64,000 nucleotides of DNA from Streptomyces sp. WAC 01529 (GTDB taxonomy: Bacteria; Actinomycetota; Actinomycetes; Streptomycetales; Streptomycetaceae): positions 3,607,001 through 3,671,000 of the forward strand of contig NZ_CP029617.1 in assembly GCF_003945545.1 (NCBI RefSeq). Reading direction: 5' to 3'. Shown here piece by piece: positions 21,370-29,544 of this stretch; position 1 is the stretch's first letter; each line of letters opens with the position of its first letter. The notes below the pieces were generated by a model. The model was not told where the DNA came from, did no database searches, and was given only the letters and a program-made list of their open reading frames with translations. The position numbers and the translations under genes are program-made.

Positions 21370-22586
21370 CGCGTATCGCCCTGGACCCCTTCGTCACCGA
21401 CCTGGACGGGGAGAGCGCCCGGCTGCTCGCGGCGGGCCCCCTCGCCGAGGCGGAGCTGCCCGGCGGGGTGCCGGTGTGGGCGGTCACGCACCACGCCGAG
21501 GCCCGCCGGCTCCTCACGGACAAGCGGCTGGTGAAGGACATCGAGGTCTGGGGCGCGTGGCGGCGCGGCGAGATACCCGCCGACTGGCCGCTGATCGGCC
21601 TCGCCAACCCTGGCCGCTCCATGCTGACGGTCGACGGCGAGGAGCACCGCCGGATGCGGTCGCTGGTGGCGCAGGCCCTCACCCCGCGCCGGGTGGAGCG
21701 GCTGCGCGGCCGCATCACGGAGCTGACGCACGGCCTGCTCGACAAGCTGCCCGCCTCCGAAGTGGTGGACCTGAAGGCGGAGTTCGCGTACCCCCTGCCC
21801 ATGTACGTCATCAGCGACCTGATGGGCATCGACGCGGCGGACCATCCGCGCCTGAAGGTCCTGTTCGACAAGTTCTTCTCCACGCAGACCCCGCCGGAGG
21901 AGGTCGTCGCGACGCTCGGCGAACTCGCCGCGATGATGGGCAAGATCGTGGCGGCCCGCCGCGCGGAGCCCGGCGACGACCTCACCAGCGCGCTGATCCA
22001 GGCCTCGGAGAACGGCGATCACCTCACGGACGAGGAGATCGTCTCCACCCTCCAGCTGATGGTGGCGGCGGGCCACGAGACGACGATCTCCCTCATCGTC
22101 AACGCCGTCGTGAACCTCTGCGCCCACCCCGAGCAGCGCGCGATGGTCCTCTCCGGCCAGGTCGGCTGGGACGCGGTGATCGAGGAGACCCTGCGCTACT
22201 CCACGCCGACCTCGCACGTCCTGATCCGCTTCGCGGCGGAGGACGTCCCGGTCGGGGAGAAGGTGATCCGCGAGGGTGACGCGCTGATCGTGTCGTACGG
22301 GGCGATAGGCCGCGACGAGGCGGCGCACGGCCCGACGGCGGCCTCGTTCGACATCACGCGTACGTCCGCCACGCGCCACATCTCCTTCGGCCACGGCCCG
22401 CACGTCTGCCCCGGCGCGGCGCTCTCCCGCCTGGAGGCGGGGGTGGCGCTCCCGGCCCTGTACGACCGCTTCCCGGACCTGACGCTGGCGGTCCCCCGCT
22501 CGGAACTCCGACACAAGCCGGTGGTCACCCAGAACGACCTCTACGAGCTGCCGGTGCGGCTCAATTACAGCTTTTCCGGCGTTTGA
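21366..22586 (+). CDS. conservon cytochrome P450, canonical (CYP154-like)
   Basis: 406-residue soluble P450 with all canonical motifs: I-helix AGHETT (235-240), K-helix ETLR (274-277), and heme loop FGHGPHVCPG with Cys348. CYP154 members commonly follow a CYP157 in Streptomyces conservons, and the present pair has the same order; the subfamily is my inference. It starts at ATG 21366 in an ATGA overlap. The final residues SFSGV and the TGA come from a family A repeat, so the C-terminus was probably altered by that element. Substrate unknown. Confidence 0.92.
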   Translation: MTRIALDPFVTDLDGESARLLAAGPLAEAELPGGVPVWAVTHHAEARRLLTDKRLVKDIEVWGAWRRGEIPADWPLIGLANPGRSMLTVDGEEHRRMRSLVAQALTPRRVERLRGRITELTHGLLDKLPASEVVDLKAEFAYPLPMYVISDLMGIDAADHPRLKVLFDKFFSTQTPPEEVVATLGELAAMMGKIVAARRAEPGDDLTSALIQASENGDHLTDEEIVSTLQLMVAAGHETTISLIVNAVVNLCAHPEQRAMVLSGQVGWDAVIEETLRYSTPTSHVLIRFAAEDVPVGEKVIREGDALIVSYGAIGRDEAAHGPTAASFDITRTSATRHISFGHGPHVCPGAALSRLEAGVALPALYDRFPDLTLAVPRSELRHKPVVTQNDLYELPVRLNYSFSGV

Positions 22587-22691
22587 GGAGCGAGCGGCCA
22601 AATCCAGCCTCTGCGGCATTCGAGGAGCGAGCGACCAAAATTCAGCCCCTCCGGCGTTTGAGGAGCGGGGTCCGGGGCGGAGCCCCGCGGC
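22569..22691. repeat. family A repeat cluster (2.5 copies) at the end of the conservon
   Basis: The core CCGGCGTTTGAGGAGCG occurs at the P450 stop and again about 80 bases later. A degenerate copy (GCGGCATTCGAGGAGCG) lies between them. The cluster ends in the hairpin-like GGGGTCCGGGGCGGAGCCCCG. It is the inverted form of the copy at 2779-2860. It provides the last codons of the second P450 and probably also the terminator of the conservon. Confidence 0.85.
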
Positions 22692-22756
22692 GTCGACACC
22701 AAGGGGCAGTGGATCTCAGCGGCCGGACACCAGAGGAACCCCGCGCCCTGAGCCGC

Positions 22757-22762
22757 TAGGCT
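22757..22762 (+). promoter_or_regulatory. leaderless -10 of serC
   Basis: TAGGCT ends seven bases before GTG 22769, so transcription would start on the start codon itself. No Shine-Dalgarno is present ahead of serC, which agrees. Confidence 0.6.
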
Positions 22763-22768
22763 CCCCCC

Positions 22769-23887
22769 GTGGCTGAGATCCAGATTCCCGCTGACATGAA
22801 GCCCGCCGACGGCCGTTTCGGCGCGGGCCCCTCCAAGGTGCGTACGGAGGCGCTGGAGGCCCTGGCCGCCACCGGCACCTCCCTCCTCGGTACGTCCCAC
22901 CGCCAGGCCCCGGTCAAGAACCTGGTGGGCCGCGTGCGCGAGGGCGTGAAGGACCTCTTCTCCCTCCCCGAGGGATACGAGGTCGTCCTCGGCAACGGCG
23001 GCTCGACCGCGTTCTGGGACGTGGCGACGCACGGCCTGATCGAGAACAAGTCGCAGCACCTGAGCTTCGGTGAGTTCTCGTCCAAGTTCGCGAAGGCGGC
23101 CAAGCTCGCCCCGTGGCTGGCCGAGCCCACCGTGATCACGAGCGACCCGGGCACGCACCCGGACCCCGAGGCGGAGGCGGGCGTCGACGTCTACGCCTTC
23201 ACCCACAACGAGACCTCGACCGGTGTCGCCGCTCCCATCAAGCGCGTCGCGGGCGCGGACGACGGTGCCCTCGTCCTGGTGGACGCCACGTCCGGCGCGG
23301 GCGGCCTGCCGGTCGACATCGCCGAGACGGACGTCTACTACTTCGCCCCGCAGAAGTCGTTCGCCTCGGACGGCGGCCTGTGGATCGGCGTGTTCTCCCC
23401 GGCGGCGATCGAGCGCGCCGAGCGGATCCACGCGTCCGGCCGGCATGTGCCGGAGTTCTTCAGCCTGCCGACGGCTATCGACAACTCCCGCAAGAACCAG
23501 ACGTACAACACCCCGGCGCTCGCCACGCTCTTCCTGCTCGGCGAGCAGCTGGAGTGGATGAACTCGCAGGGCGGCCTGGAGTTCACGACCGGGCGTACGG
23601 CGGCGTCCTCCAAGGCGCTGTACGGCTGGGCCGACGAGTCCAAGTACGCGACGCCGTTTGTCACGGATCCTGGCAAGCGGTCTCAGGTCATCGGCACGAT
23701 TGACTTCTCCGAAGAGGTTGACGCGGCGGCCGTTGCTAAGGCTCTGCGCGCCAACGGCATTGTGGACACGGAGCCTTATCGGAAGCTGGGGCGTAATCAG
23801 CTGCGGGTTGCGATGTTCCCGGCGATCGACCCGGCGGACGTCGAGGCGCTGACCCGCTGCGTCGACTACGTCATCGAGAAGCTCTAG
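22769..23887 (+). CDS. serC: phosphoserine aminotransferase
   Basis: 372-residue PLP-dependent aminotransferase that makes 3-phosphoserine from 3-phosphohydroxypyruvate and glutamate in serine biosynthesis. The PLP lysine lies in FAPQKSFASDGGLWIG. The N-terminal GAGPSKVRTEALEALA, LGNGGSTAFWDVATHG and FTHNETSTG segments match the actinobacterial SerC type. GTG 22769 gives the family N-terminus (AEIQIPADMKP). A leaderless promoter is likely. The last ~250 bases use noticeably less GC-biased codons (GTT, GCT, CGG, ATT) than the first part. Confidence 0.95.
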   Translation: MAEIQIPADMKPADGRFGAGPSKVRTEALEALAATGTSLLGTSHRQAPVKNLVGRVREGVKDLFSLPEGYEVVLGNGGSTAFWDVATHGLIENKSQHLSFGEFSSKFAKAAKLAPWLAEPTVITSDPGTHPDPEAEAGVDVYAFTHNETSTGVAAPIKRVAGADDGALVLVDATSGAGGLPVDIAETDVYYFAPQKSFASDGGLWIGVFSPAAIERAERIHASGRHVPEFFSLPTAIDNSRKNQTYNTPALATLFLLGEQLEWMNSQGGLEFTTGRTAASSKALYGWADESKYATPFVTDPGKRSQVIGTIDFSEEVDAAAVAKALRANGIVDTEPYRKLGRNQLRVAMFPAIDPADVEALTRCVDYVIEKL

Positions 23888-23894
23888 TACCTCG

Positions 23895-23963
23895 CTGCGC
23901 GACCAGCCACCTGCGGGTGCGTCGTGGCTGGTCGCGCAGTTCCCCGCGCCCCTTACGGGGCGC
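23895..23963. repeat. family C repeat: two hairpins after serC
   Basis: A perfect 15-bp stem (CTGCGCGACCAGCCA at 23895-23909, its complement at 23925-23939, loop 15) is followed by GCGCCCC-TTAC-GGGGCGC (23946-23963). The block with CTGCGCGACCAG and GCGCGGGGAA recurs in inverse orientation at 38474-38510. It lies between the convergent serC and ABC permease genes, so it is probably a bidirectional terminator. Confidence 0.8.
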
Positions 23964-23965
23964 AG

Positions 23966-23992
23966 CCCCCCCCCCCCCCCCCCCCCCCCCCC
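23966..23992. repeat. 27-base poly-C tract
   Basis: An unbroken run of 27 C, bounded by GCAG and GGGG, six bases past the stop of the ABC permease gene. No other run in the window comes close. It may be real (slippage-prone, G-run in the permease mRNA) or an assembly/sequencing artefact. Confidence 0.9.
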
Positions 23993-23998
23993 GGGGCT

Positions 23999-24829
23999 CT
24001 ATCGGCTCAGCTGCTTGAACTTTCGTACCGCCAGGGGCAGGAACAGCAGCGAGATCACGATCGGCCAGACCACCGCCATCAGGACCGCGTGCTGCTCCAC
24101 CCAGCTGGAGCCGCCCGCGCCGGGGTTGCCGAAGAGTTCTCGGATGGCCGTACCCGTCGACGAGACGGGGTTCCACGCCGCGATCGGCGCCAGCCAGTCC
24201 GGCATCAGCGACGGCGCCACGAAGACGCTGGAGATCATCGTGAGCGGGAACGCGACCGCGTAGAGCCCGCCCGCGGCCTCCGGCGTCGGCACGACCAGGC
24301 CGAGGAAGACGCCCACCCAGATCAGGCTGAACCGCAGGAACAGCAGCAGCGCGAAGGCGAGGACCGTGTCCAGGAGCCCCGCGCTGGAGCGCCAGCCGAT
24401 GGCGAGGGCGGTCAGCGCGAGGATGGTCAGCTCCGCGCAGGCCACGATGAGGTCGGCGACGCCCCGCCCCGACGCCACCGCCGAGGGGGCCATCGGCATC
24501 GAGCGGAAGCGGTCGATGACGCCCTTGGAGGCGTCGGTGACCACGGCCATGGCGGTGTTCATGAAGCCGAAGGCCATGGTCATCACGAACATGCCGGGCA
24601 TCAGGAACTGCTTGTAGTCGCCGTCGTCCCCGCCCCCGGGCACCTTCATCGCCTCGCCGAAGACGAAGCCGTACAGGAGTACGGAGATGATGGGGAAGCC
24701 CAGCTGCCAGGCGATGGTGACGGGCTGGCGCAGGAAGTGCGTGAGGTAGCGGCGGGTGACGTTCCAGCAGTCGGCGAAGGCCCAGAAGAGCCGTCCGTGC
24801 GAGGTGTCGGCGGTGAGGGCGACGCTCAT
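23999..24829 (-). CDS. ABC-2 type exporter permease (DrrB-like)
   Basis: 276-residue inner-membrane protein with six hydrophobic segments and the ABC-2 family signature region (FMNTAMAVVTDASKGVIDRFRSMPMAPSAV). SSVFVAPSLMPDWLAPIAAWNPVS before the last helices is typical of DrrB-like drug permeases. It pairs with the ATPase just upstream; the two genes overlap as ATGA (ATG 24829). The pair should export a hydrophobic drug or metabolite, controlled by the divergent TetR protein. A terminator-like repeat and the C tract follow. Confidence 0.92.
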   Translation of the reverse strand: MSVALTADTSHGRLFWAFADCWNVTRRYLTHFLRQPVTIAWQLGFPIISVLLYGFVFGEAMKVPGGGDDGDYKQFLMPGMFVMTMAFGFMNTAMAVVTDASKGVIDRFRSMPMAPSAVASGRGVADLIVACAELTILALTALAIGWRSSAGLLDTVLAFALLLFLRFSLIWVGVFLGLVVPTPEAAGGLYAVAFPLTMISSVFVAPSLMPDWLAPIAAWNPVSSTGTAIRELFGNPGAGGSSWVEQHAVLMAVVWPIVISLLFLPLAVRKFKQLSR

Positions 24830-25818
24830 GCCGCGATCTCCTTCTCCAGGTCGGCGAGGGGGGCGGGGGTCTCGGAGGTCTGGCCGGTCAGCCGCAGGAA
24901 CACGTCGTCCAGGCTCGGCCTGCGCAGTCCGATGTCCTCGACCGCGACGCCCTCGTCCTGGAGGGTGCGCGCCACGTCCGTGAGGGCGGCGACCCGGTCG
25001 GTGACGGAGGCCTGCACGCGCCGCTCCACGTCGATGACGAGCGGTTCGCCGGCGCAGACCCGGGTGACGGCCTTGACGGCGGCGGGCAGGTCGGCGGGGT
25101 CGCGGACCACGACGTCGAGATGGCTGCCGCCCACGGTGTTCTTCAGGCCGTCGGGGGTGTCGTCGGCGATGGCGCGGCCCCGGTCGATGACGGTGATGCG
25201 GGAGGCGAGCCGGTCGGCCTCCTCCAGATACTGCGTGGTGAGCAGCACGGTCGTACCGCCCGCGACCAACTCCCTTACGGCGTCCCACACTTCGAGGCGG
25301 CTGCGCGGGTCGAGGCCGGTGGTCGGCTCGTCGAGGAAGAGCACGGCGGGCGCGAGGATCATCGAGGCGGCGAGGTCGAGGCGGCGCCGCATGCCGCCGC
25401 TGTACTGACCGGCGCCCTTCTCCGCCGCGTCCTCCAGGTGGAACTGCTCCAGGAGTTCCTGGGCGCGCCGGGCGGCGCGCTTGGCGCCCAGGTGGAAGAG
25501 GCGGCCGAACATCTCCAGGTTCTGCCGGCCGGTGAGGATCTCGTCGACCGCCGCGTACTGCCCGGTGAGGCCGATCCGGCCGCGCACCAGGGCGGGTTCG
25601 CGCACCACGTCGGCGCCCGCCACCTCCGCGCGGCCGCCGTCGAGCCGTATGAGCGTGGAGAGGATCCGTACGGCGGTGGTCTTGCCCGCGCCGTTGGGTC
25701 CGAGCAGGCCGTGCACCGTGCCCTGCCGCACGTGCAGGTCGAAGCCGTCCAGCGCGTACTTCTCGCCGTACCTCTTCTGGAGCCCTTCGGCCCGTACCGC
25801 GAAGCCGTTCCCGTTCAT
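24826..25818 (-). CDS. ABC exporter ATP-binding protein (DrrA-like)
   Basis: 330-residue ABC ATPase of the daunorubicin-resistance DrrA group. Walker A is GPNGAGKTT, the signature is YSGGMRRRLD, Walker B is AVLFLDEPTTGLDP, and the H-loop is replaced by LTTQYLEEAD, as is standard in this subfamily. A C-terminal ~100-residue domain follows (RRPSLDDVFLRLTG). ATG 25818 has GGAGGGG six bases upstream; its stop overlaps the permease start. Expression should be set by the TetR protein encoded divergently, through the four palindromes in the gap. Confidence 0.95.
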   Translation of the reverse strand: MNGNGFAVRAEGLQKRYGEKYALDGFDLHVRQGTVHGLLGPNGAGKTTAVRILSTLIRLDGGRAEVAGADVVREPALVRGRIGLTGQYAAVDEILTGRQNLEMFGRLFHLGAKRAARRAQELLEQFHLEDAAEKGAGQYSGGMRRRLDLAASMILAPAVLFLDEPTTGLDPRSRLEVWDAVRELVAGGTTVLLTTQYLEEADRLASRITVIDRGRAIADDTPDGLKNTVGGSHLDVVVRDPADLPAAVKAVTRVCAGEPLVIDVERRVQASVTDRVAALTDVARTLQDEGVAVEDIGLRRPSLDDVFLRLTGQTSETPAPLADLEKEIAA

Positions 25819-25852
25819 GCCCGCCCCTCCAGGTCCTCGTCGCGCGCCCTCT

Positions 25853-25935
25853 GGGTACGCCGTACTCAATTGAGAGTACACCGTACCCAGTAGTTACGGG
25901 TACACCGTACCCAATTTCGTGGGTACGCCGTACCC
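25853..25935. promoter_or_regulatory. four repeated 15-bp palindromes (TetR operator array)
   Basis: Sites at 25853-25867, 25874-25888, 25898-25912 and 25921-25935 follow GGGTACRCCGTACCC; the third and fourth have perfect arms, the first two have one base off in an outer arm. Starts are 21, 24 and 23 bases apart, about two helical turns. They fill the gap between the ABC exporter and the divergent TetR gene. The last site abuts the presumed -35 position of the TetR gene. Confidence 0.8.
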
Positions 25936-25953
25936 AGTTTCCGTGCGGGCGAT

Positions 25954-25959
25954 TAGGGT
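25954..25959 (+). promoter_or_regulatory. -10 of the divergent TetR gene
   Basis: TAGGGT ends eight bases before ATG 25967, placing transcription one base before the start codon, so the mRNA would be essentially leaderless. The nearest palindrome ends 18 bases upstream, which would let the TetR protein block its own promoter. Confidence 0.55.
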
Positions 25960-25966
25960 GAGGGCC

Positions 25967-26734
25967 ATGACGAGCAAGAACGGCGGCGACGACCGGCGCA
26001 CCGGCAGCGACATCACCCGCAGCCTGGAGCTGCTCTGGGAAGGGGGCGGGCGCCCGGCGCGCGGGCCCAAGCCGGCCCTCACCCTGGACCGGATCGTCAC
26101 CGAGGCGCTGCGCCTCGCCGACGCCGAGGGCATCTCGGCGGTCTCCATGCGCCGCCTCGCCACGGAGCTGGGCACGGGCACGATGTCCCTGTACCGCTAC
26201 CTCCCCGGCAAGGGCAATCTGGTGGACCTGATGCTCGACCGCGTCTACACACCGCCGGAGGACGAGGCCCCCTGGACCGGCGGCTGGCGCGAGGCCGTGG
26301 AGACGTACGCCCGCGAGACCCTGGTCGTCTACCGCCGCCACCCCTGGCTGCTCCACGTCAACCAGGCCCGTCCGGTGCTCGGCCCCGGCGCGGTCGGCGG
26401 CCTCGACCGGACCCTGTCCCGCATCAAGCCGATGGGGCTCACCGACCCCGAACTGATCGGCGTCATCGTGATGGTGGAGGGGTACGTCACCGGGGCCGCC
26501 CGCACCCAGGTGCACGAGATGGAGGCCGAGCAGCGGACCGGCCTCTCCGACCAGGCGTTCTGGGAGGCGCAGACGCCGACCCTGGAGAAGGTCATGAAGA
26601 GCGGCCGCTATCCGTCGCTCGCCACGCTCTCCGAGGACGCGTTCGGCCCGGACTTCGACCACTTCGAGTTCGGTCTCCAGCGCCTCCTGGACGGCCTTGA
26701 CGTCCTGGTCGCCCGGCGCGGGCAGGAAGCGTAA
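25967..26734 (+). CDS. TetR regulator of the DrrAB-like exporter
   Basis: 255-residue TetR repressor with a helix-turn-helix at about residues 40-80 (LTLDRIVTEALRLADAEGISAVSMRRLATELGTGTMSLYRYLPGK) and a TetR_C-type ligand domain. The N-terminal ~20 residues before the domain are polar, as is common in regulators of DrrAB-type exporters. The frame stays open to 25919, but those codons run through the operator array; ATG 25967 fits the leaderless promoter. It is divergent from the exporter genes and very probably represses them until a drug ligand binds. Confidence 0.92.
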   Translation: MTSKNGGDDRRTGSDITRSLELLWEGGGRPARGPKPALTLDRIVTEALRLADAEGISAVSMRRLATELGTGTMSLYRYLPGKGNLVDLMLDRVYTPPEDEAPWTGGWREAVETYARETLVVYRRHPWLLHVNQARPVLGPGAVGGLDRTLSRIKPMGLTDPELIGVIVMVEGYVTGAARTQVHEMEAEQRTGLSDQAFWEAQTPTLEKVMKSGRYPSLATLSEDAFGPDFDHFEFGLQRLLDGLDVLVARRGQEA

Positions 26735-26746
26735 GGGGGCCGGGAC

Positions 26747-27742
26747 TCAGCGACGCTTGCGGAACAACCGCTTCAGCCCGAAGAAGGCAAGCAGCACCGC
26801 GGCGCCCACCAGCGCCGCTGTCTTGAAGTCGTCGATCCCGCCGGGCTTTCCGTCCCCGCTGTCCGAACTCCCGCCGCCCGAGGCCGAGTCGGACCCGCCG
26901 CCGCCCTTCCCGGGCACCTCGACGGGCGTGACCTCGCTCTGCGCGCCCTCGGTGCCGTACATCAGGGTCGTGCCGTCCGGGGTGTACGTCACCGACTCGC
27001 CCTGCCGCTGGATGGGCACGCTCAGCCGTCCCTCCCGCACGGGCTTGCCTCCGCCCTTCCAGGCGTAGGAGGTCCCGCCGAAGTATCCGCGCAGGGCGAG
27101 CTGCCGGCCGTCGGGCGAGAAGGCGCCATCCGTCACCCACAGGTCGGTGGCGGCGACGCGCTTGAAGACGTTCGTCCCGGAGGCGGACATCTCGGCGGGC
27201 CCTTCGTAGAGGCTGCCGCCCTCCTCCTTCTTGTCGGCGATGTAGATCCGCCCGGTCTTCGGATGCACCATCAGCGCCTCCGCGTCCCGCGCCCCGTCGG
27301 CGTACTTCACGACGTACTGCGTGGCGCGGACCGTCTGGTCCTTCAGCGTCTTCGGCTCGGGCAGCTTGTAGATCCATACGTTCGACCAGGTGCCGCCGAG
27401 GTTGTCGCCGATGTCGCCGACGTAGAGGTTGCCGTCGGGGCCCACCGAGATGGCCTCCACGTCGCGGGGCGCGCCGACGCCGGTCATGGTGACGGTGGCG
27501 ACCGTCTTGCCCGTCCTGGAGTCGACGGCGTACAGATAGGCGCCCTTGTCCTGGTCGTTGTGCGTCCAGTACACGCCGGGGTGGGCGCGGGAGGCGGCCA
27601 GGCCGCTGGACTCGACGATCCGCGGGTCCTTGATGGTGAATCCGTCGTGGCCGTCGGCCGAGGCGGTCGTGAGGGAGCCCGCGGCGGCGAGGAGCAGCAC
27701 GGCACCGGCGAGGACGGGGGGAGAAGACCGAGGCGAACGCAT
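26747..27742 (-). CDS. exported beta-propeller-like protein with C-terminal membrane anchor
   Basis: 331 residues. A signal peptide covers about residues 1-29 (MRSPRSSPPVLAGAVLLLAAAGSL, cleavage near ASA). The body has NHL/YncE-like blades (SRAHPGVYWTHNDQDKGAYLYAVD, AISVGPDGNLYVGDIGDN, ALMVHPKTGRIYIADKK, AFSPDGRQLALRGY). A Gly/Ser-rich stalk leads to one transmembrane helix (ALVGAAVLLAFFGL) and a basic tail. The protein is therefore probably displayed on the outer face of the membrane. Function unknown. The stop lies 12 bases from the convergent TetR stop. Confidence 0.85.
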   Translation of the reverse strand: MRSPRSSPPVLAGAVLLLAAAGSLTTASADGHDGFTIKDPRIVESSGLAASRAHPGVYWTHNDQDKGAYLYAVDSRTGKTVATVTMTGVGAPRDVEAISVGPDGNLYVGDIGDNLGGTWSNVWIYKLPEPKTLKDQTVRATQYVVKYADGARDAEALMVHPKTGRIYIADKKEEGGSLYEGPAEMSASGTNVFKRVAATDLWVTDGAFSPDGRQLALRGYFGGTSYAWKGGGKPVREGRLSVPIQRQGESVTYTPDGTTLMYGTEGAQSEVTPVEVPGKGGGGSDSASGGGSSDSGDGKPGGIDDFKTAALVGAAVLLAFFGLKRLFRKRR

Positions 27743-27828
27743 GGGCCCAAGCGTGCCATCCGCGCGGCGGGCGGGGCGTGCTGAGCCTCACATCGCAGGT
27801 GGCGGGGGTGATCGGCCATGATGTGCGG

Positions 27829-28539
27829 ATGCTGAGGTTCATGTTCGTCGGCGACTCGATGACGATAGGGAGCGCCGGGGAACACACCTGGCGCTACCGG
27901 ATGTGGCAGCACCTGCGCGAGACCCTCGGCGACGGGGGCTTCGCCGTGGTGGGGCCCCGCAGCACCCTCTACGACCAGGCGGCGGGCGCACCCCTCTCCC
28001 ACGACTACGCCGACGCGGACCCGGACTTCCCCCGCCACCACCTCGCGGGCTGGGGCGAGGGCTGGCTGCACATGGCGCCGCGCGTCGCGGACGCGCTGAC
28101 CCGCGACCCCGCGGACGTCCTGCTGGTCTCGCTGGGCCTGATAGACCTCGGCTTCTACACGAACGCGGAGCAGACGGCCGCGAACGTGCGCGCGTTCGTC
28201 GCGGGGGCCCGCTCGGCGAACCCGGGGATCCGGCTTGTCCTGCTCCCCGTCATCCCGAACATCAGGGCGGCGTCGGACGCCCCGTTCGCCGCCGAGGTCG
28301 CCCGCTTCAACGAACTCCTCGCCAAGACCGTCGCCGACCTGGACACGGGCGGCTCCCCGCTGCTCCTGGCCTCGCCCCCGCCGTCGTACGACATCGGCAC
28401 GGACACCTACGACGGCACGCACCCGAACGCGAGCGGCGAGCAGAAGCTGGCCGGGGCCTTCGCGGTGGCGATGGCGCAGGCGTGGGGCATCGGCGCCCCG
28501 GGCACGCGGTCGCGGGAACTCATGCAGCCCATCGGCTGA
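27829..28539 (+). CDS. SGNH/GDSL-family hydrolase
   Basis: 236-residue SGNH-fold esterase/lipase-like enzyme. Block I is FVGDSMTIGSAGEHTWRYR with the nucleophile Ser in GDSM. The Gly/Asn blocks II and III are replaced (VSLGLIDLGF), and block V is DGTHPNASGEQKLA with Asp and His of the triad. There is no signal peptide, so it is cytosolic, unlike many Streptomyces GDSL esterases. The start is ATG 27829 or GTG 27823; neither has a strong ribosome-binding site. Its stop overlaps the convergent MBL-fold gene by 20 bases. Confidence 0.85.
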   Translation: MLRFMFVGDSMTIGSAGEHTWRYRMWQHLRETLGDGGFAVVGPRSTLYDQAAGAPLSHDYADADPDFPRHHLAGWGEGWLHMAPRVADALTRDPADVLLVSLGLIDLGFYTNAEQTAANVRAFVAGARSANPGIRLVLLPVIPNIRAASDAPFAAEVARFNELLAKTVADLDTGGSPLLLASPPPSYDIGTDTYDGTHPNASGEQKLAGAFAVAMAQAWGIGAPGTRSRELMQPIG

Positions 28540-29446
28540 CCGCGAACTTCGCGCCCTCGCGCCGCACTTCGGCAGCGCCCGCCCCGCGGAAGTGCGCGGG
28601 CACGACAAGCTCCCGCTCGTCCGCGGCCCGTCCGAGGACCCGCACCCGGGTCGCGGCCGCCTCCTGCGGATCTACGCACAGGCAGCTGCTGTGGCCGGGT
28701 TCGAGGATCTGCACCGGGGTGTGCAGGAGGTCGCCGACGAAGACCGCCCGGTCGGCGCCCGAGGCCAGGCGCAGGACGGACGAGCCCGGGGTGTGGCCGG
28801 GGGCGGCCTCCAGGGTGAGATGACTGTCGATGCGGTACGTACCGCTCCACAACAGGGTCTGCCCGGCCCTGTCCACCGGCGCGACACTGTCCGCGAAGAC
28901 GGGGTCGCGGCTCTCCTCGTCGGCACCCCGGGGCCCGAAGTGGGCGTGGTCGGCGGCGGGCATGAGGTAGGTGGCGTGGGGGAAGGTGGGCACCCAATTG
29001 CCGCCCTCGTCCCGGGTGTTCCAGCCGACGTGGTCCGCGTGCAGGTGGGTGTTGACGACGACGTCGACGTCCTCGGGGCGCACCCCCGCGGCGGCGAGCC
29101 GGGCCAGGAAGTCGGTGTCGAGGTCCGCGAAGTGCGGCGCGTGCGGGCGCTCCCGGCCGTTGCCGACGCCGGTGTCGACGAGGACGGTCTTCCCCTCGCT
29201 CCTGAGCACCCAGGTCTGCACGGCGGCCATGACCCTGCCGCTGTCCGGGTCCCAGAAGTCGGGCGCGAGCCACTCCGCGTTCTCGCGCCACCGCTGCTCG
29301 GGGACGCCGGGCACGAGCGCGGCGGCGGGGAGGAAGGGCGCCTCCAGCTCCACGACGCGGCGGACCTCGACCTCGCCGAGCATCATGGGTCCGTTGACGG
29401 GTCCGGCCAGGCTCCCGCTCGCGCGTTCGTTCATGGGTACGTTCAT
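28520..29446 (-). CDS. MBL-fold metallo-hydrolase
   Basis: 308-residue metallo-beta-lactamase-fold hydrolase with the full zinc motif NTHLHADHVGWN (HxHxDH), later PGHTPGSS and FVGDLLHTP, and a C-terminal His in VVPAHF. This is the lactonase/glyoxalase-like set of ligands; the substrate is unknown. ATG 29446 follows a TACGGT hexamer at the leaderless distance; ATG 29431 and 29386 are alternatives. It is divergent from an AraC-type gene, which is probably its regulator. Confidence 0.9.
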   Translation of the reverse strand: MNVPMNERASGSLAGPVNGPMMLGEVEVRRVVELEAPFLPAAALVPGVPEQRWRENAEWLAPDFWDPDSGRVMAAVQTWVLRSEGKTVLVDTGVGNGRERPHAPHFADLDTDFLARLAAAGVRPEDVDVVVNTHLHADHVGWNTRDEGGNWVPTFPHATYLMPAADHAHFGPRGADEESRDPVFADSVAPVDRAGQTLLWSGTYRIDSHLTLEAAPGHTPGSSVLRLASGADRAVFVGDLLHTPVQILEPGHSSCLCVDPQEAAATRVRVLGRAADERELVVPAHFRGAGAAEVRREGAKFAVSRWAA

Positions 29447-29448
29447 GG

Positions 29449-29460
29449 CTACGACCGTAG
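29449..29460. promoter_or_regulatory. palindrome at the MBL-hydrolase promoter
   Basis: CTACG-AC-CGTAG, a perfect inverted repeat, overlaps the likely leftward -10 (TACGGT on the minus strand, 29454-29459) of the MBL-fold gene. It is a possible site for the divergent AraC-family protein. Confidence 0.4.
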
Positions 29461-29531
29461 GGAGCGCCGGGTGAGCGCCTCAATGCCTGCTCCGCTCACC
29501 TGGATACGCGTACGCCTCACCGCCGCTGCCC

Positions 29532-29537
29532 TACGCT
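29532..29537 (+). promoter_or_regulatory. -10 of the AraC-family gene
   Basis: TACGCT ends eight bases before ATG 29545, so transcription would begin one base upstream of the start codon. No ribosome-binding site is present. Confidence 0.5.
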
Positions 29538-29544
29538 GCCCTTC

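Noticed and set aside
16872..22586. A natural-product cluster built around the two P450s
   Set aside because: They lie in overlapping frames with cvnABCD, the standard conservon arrangement, and no scaffold-forming enzyme is close.
23999..26662. A single leftward frame of 887 codons joining the permease to sequence over the TetR gene
   Set aside because: Only the last 276 codons code for the permease. The rest is out of frame with the ATPase and antisense to the TetR gene.
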